Part shown: positions 63,272 through 64,000 of the stretch, one piece after another
Layout: each line of letters opens with the position of its first letter
How positions within the stretch are numbered: position 1 is the stretch's first letter
From: Methylocystis heyeri
Lineage (GTDB): Bacteria; Pseudomonadota; Alphaproteobacteria; Rhizobiales; Beijerinckiaceae
Assembly (NCBI RefSeq): GCF_004802635.2
Contig: NZ_CP046052.1
Span: forward strand, 1 to 64,000
Reading direction: 5' to 3'
DNA: 64,000 nucleotides
Position numbers and translations under genes: made by a program
Notes under the pieces: generated by a model
Seen by the model: only the letters and a program-made list of their open reading frames with translations
Databases searched by the model: none
Told to the model about the DNA's origin: nothing

Positions 63272-64000
63272 ATGTCGGGGCGATTGCGATCTGGCGCAGC
63301 GGCTGTTCTGCTGTGCGCCGTGGCGGCTTTTGTGGTTTTGGCTCTTGGGCCCTCGGTTGCCCGGGCGGAGCTGGAGAGCCCGGCGGCCATGGCCGCGGGG
63401 GCTGGCGTTCTTCCCGGTGGCGCGCATTTTGCCGAGCCCCTTGTGGCGATGGAGCCTGGAAGCCTGATCGACGAGCGGCTTCTGGAAAGAGCGCTGGCGC
63501 GTTACGAGCGCCGCGCCGAAGCCGACGATTTTTCGGCGCTTACCCGATATCTCGCGCATCATCCTCATTCGCCGTGGGCCGTCGCGCTGCAGGTCAATCT
63601 GGGGCTCGAATACAAGCATTACGGCTATCTCTCCCAGGCGCTCGATGTGTGGGAGCAGGCCTGGCGGGAGGGCAGGGCGGCAACCGGCCAGTATCGCAAG
63701 GCGCTGGTGGATCGCGGCGTCGGCGAACTGGTCCTGCTTCACGCCCAGCTCGGCCATCGCGAGCGCGTGAAGGAGCTGCTGGCGGAGATCGGGGATCGCC
63801 CGGTCGCCAATCCCGGCGGCGAATGGGTGCAGAAGGCGCGCGAGAATCTCTGGGTGATGGAGAACGAGCCCAAGCATGTCTTTCTTTGCGGGCCGCTCGC
63901 GCTCAAATTCCTGATGATCGAAGAGGGAACGACGCCGGAGAAGGTCAGGTTCATCAACCTCTACCGCGCGGGTCCGCAGGGCGTGAGCCTTGCGGAGCTG
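63272..64000 (+). CDS. 5' part of a large secreted protein (possible C39-peptidase-like/Rhs-type), truncated by the window
   Basis: The first 243 codons of a gene run off the window end with no stop. ATG 63272 follows GGAGAG. The product has a signal peptide (AAVLLCAVAAFVVLALGPSV, cleavage after ARA), then a helical TPR-like segment (residues 60-200: ALQVNLGLEYKHYGYLSQAL, ALVDRGVGELVLLHAQLG), then HVFLCGPLALKFLM. The Cys-Gly-Pro pattern there resembles the nucleophile of C39-like cysteine peptidase domains that sit near the N-terminus of some giant Rhs/YD-repeat secreted proteins. What follows is out of view, so this naming is provisional. Confidence 0.75.
   Translation, partial: MSGRLRSGAAAVLLCAVAAFVVLALGPSVARAELESPAAMAAGAGVLPGGAHFAEPLVAMEPGSLIDERLLERALARYERRAEADDFSALTRYLAHHPHSPWAVALQVNLGLEYKHYGYLSQALDVWEQAWREGRAATGQYRKALVDRGVGELVLLHAQLGHRERVKELLAEIGDRPVANPGGEWVQKARENLWVMENEPKHVFLCGPLALKFLMIEEGTTPEKVRFINLYRAGPQGVSLAEL

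Overview
The window is high-GC DNA with a densely packed, single-chromosome gene layout. Its gene families point to an alphaproteobacterium of the order Hyphomicrobiales: a RegB/RegA redox pair, MmcB, an NrtR-like NUDIX regulator, a bimodular dCTP deaminase, DUF465 proteins, and a fused Wzz/BY-kinase exopolysaccharide protein. The first base is the A of the dnaA start codon, so the numbering probably begins at the conventional chromosome start. A methylotroph relative (Methylocystis/Methylosinus-like) is a reasonable guess, because phosphoribulokinase sits with transketolase, aldolase and epimerase and no RuBisCO gene is in view. That placement is an inference.

Layout. 0-5 kb: dnaA, a polyamine-type binding protein, mmcB, and an unrecognised protein made of two homologous halves. 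5-14 kb: regB-regA, then a minus-strand operon yajC-secD-secF-Mth938-like-squalene/phytoene synthase-like, then a Gly/Trp/His-repeat secreted protein and apaG-argE. 14-24 kb: a DUF2946-like protein, an intergenic block full of palindromes, metZ, an SGNH-like protein, dcd, a GCS2 ligase/M14 hydrolase pair and a DUF882 peptidase-like protein. 24-33 kb: an exopolysaccharide region (sugar-phosphate transferase, PPP phosphatase, export lipoprotein, BY-kinase with a coupled membrane protein, O-antigen-ligase-like polymerase), ended by tRNA-Tyr. 33-39 kb: a ClpP-like protein, NrtR-like regulator, tyrosine phosphatase, HD hydrolase and thrS.

39-47 kb: an RpfF-like (DSF synthase family) crotonase, followed by a membrane PAS-GGDEF-EAL protein and then, on the other strand, a HisKA_2 sensor kinase and purE-purK. 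This is a candidate fatty-acid-signal/c-di-GMP locus with an unusual Asp at one of the two catalytic Glu positions. 47-51 kb: small DUF465 proteins, selO, tRNA-Val, a small secreted protein. 51-60 kb: parC, then prk-tkt-fba-rpe and a divergent pyruvate-kinase-like gene, then tRNA-Gln. 60-64 kb: an ABC exporter, a possible frameshifted small gene, and the 5' end of a large secreted protein cut by the window edge.

Three families of dispersed intergenic repeats occur between genes. They share sequence across distant copies and several form long hairpins. I found no rRNA, CRISPR array, insertion sequence or prophage.
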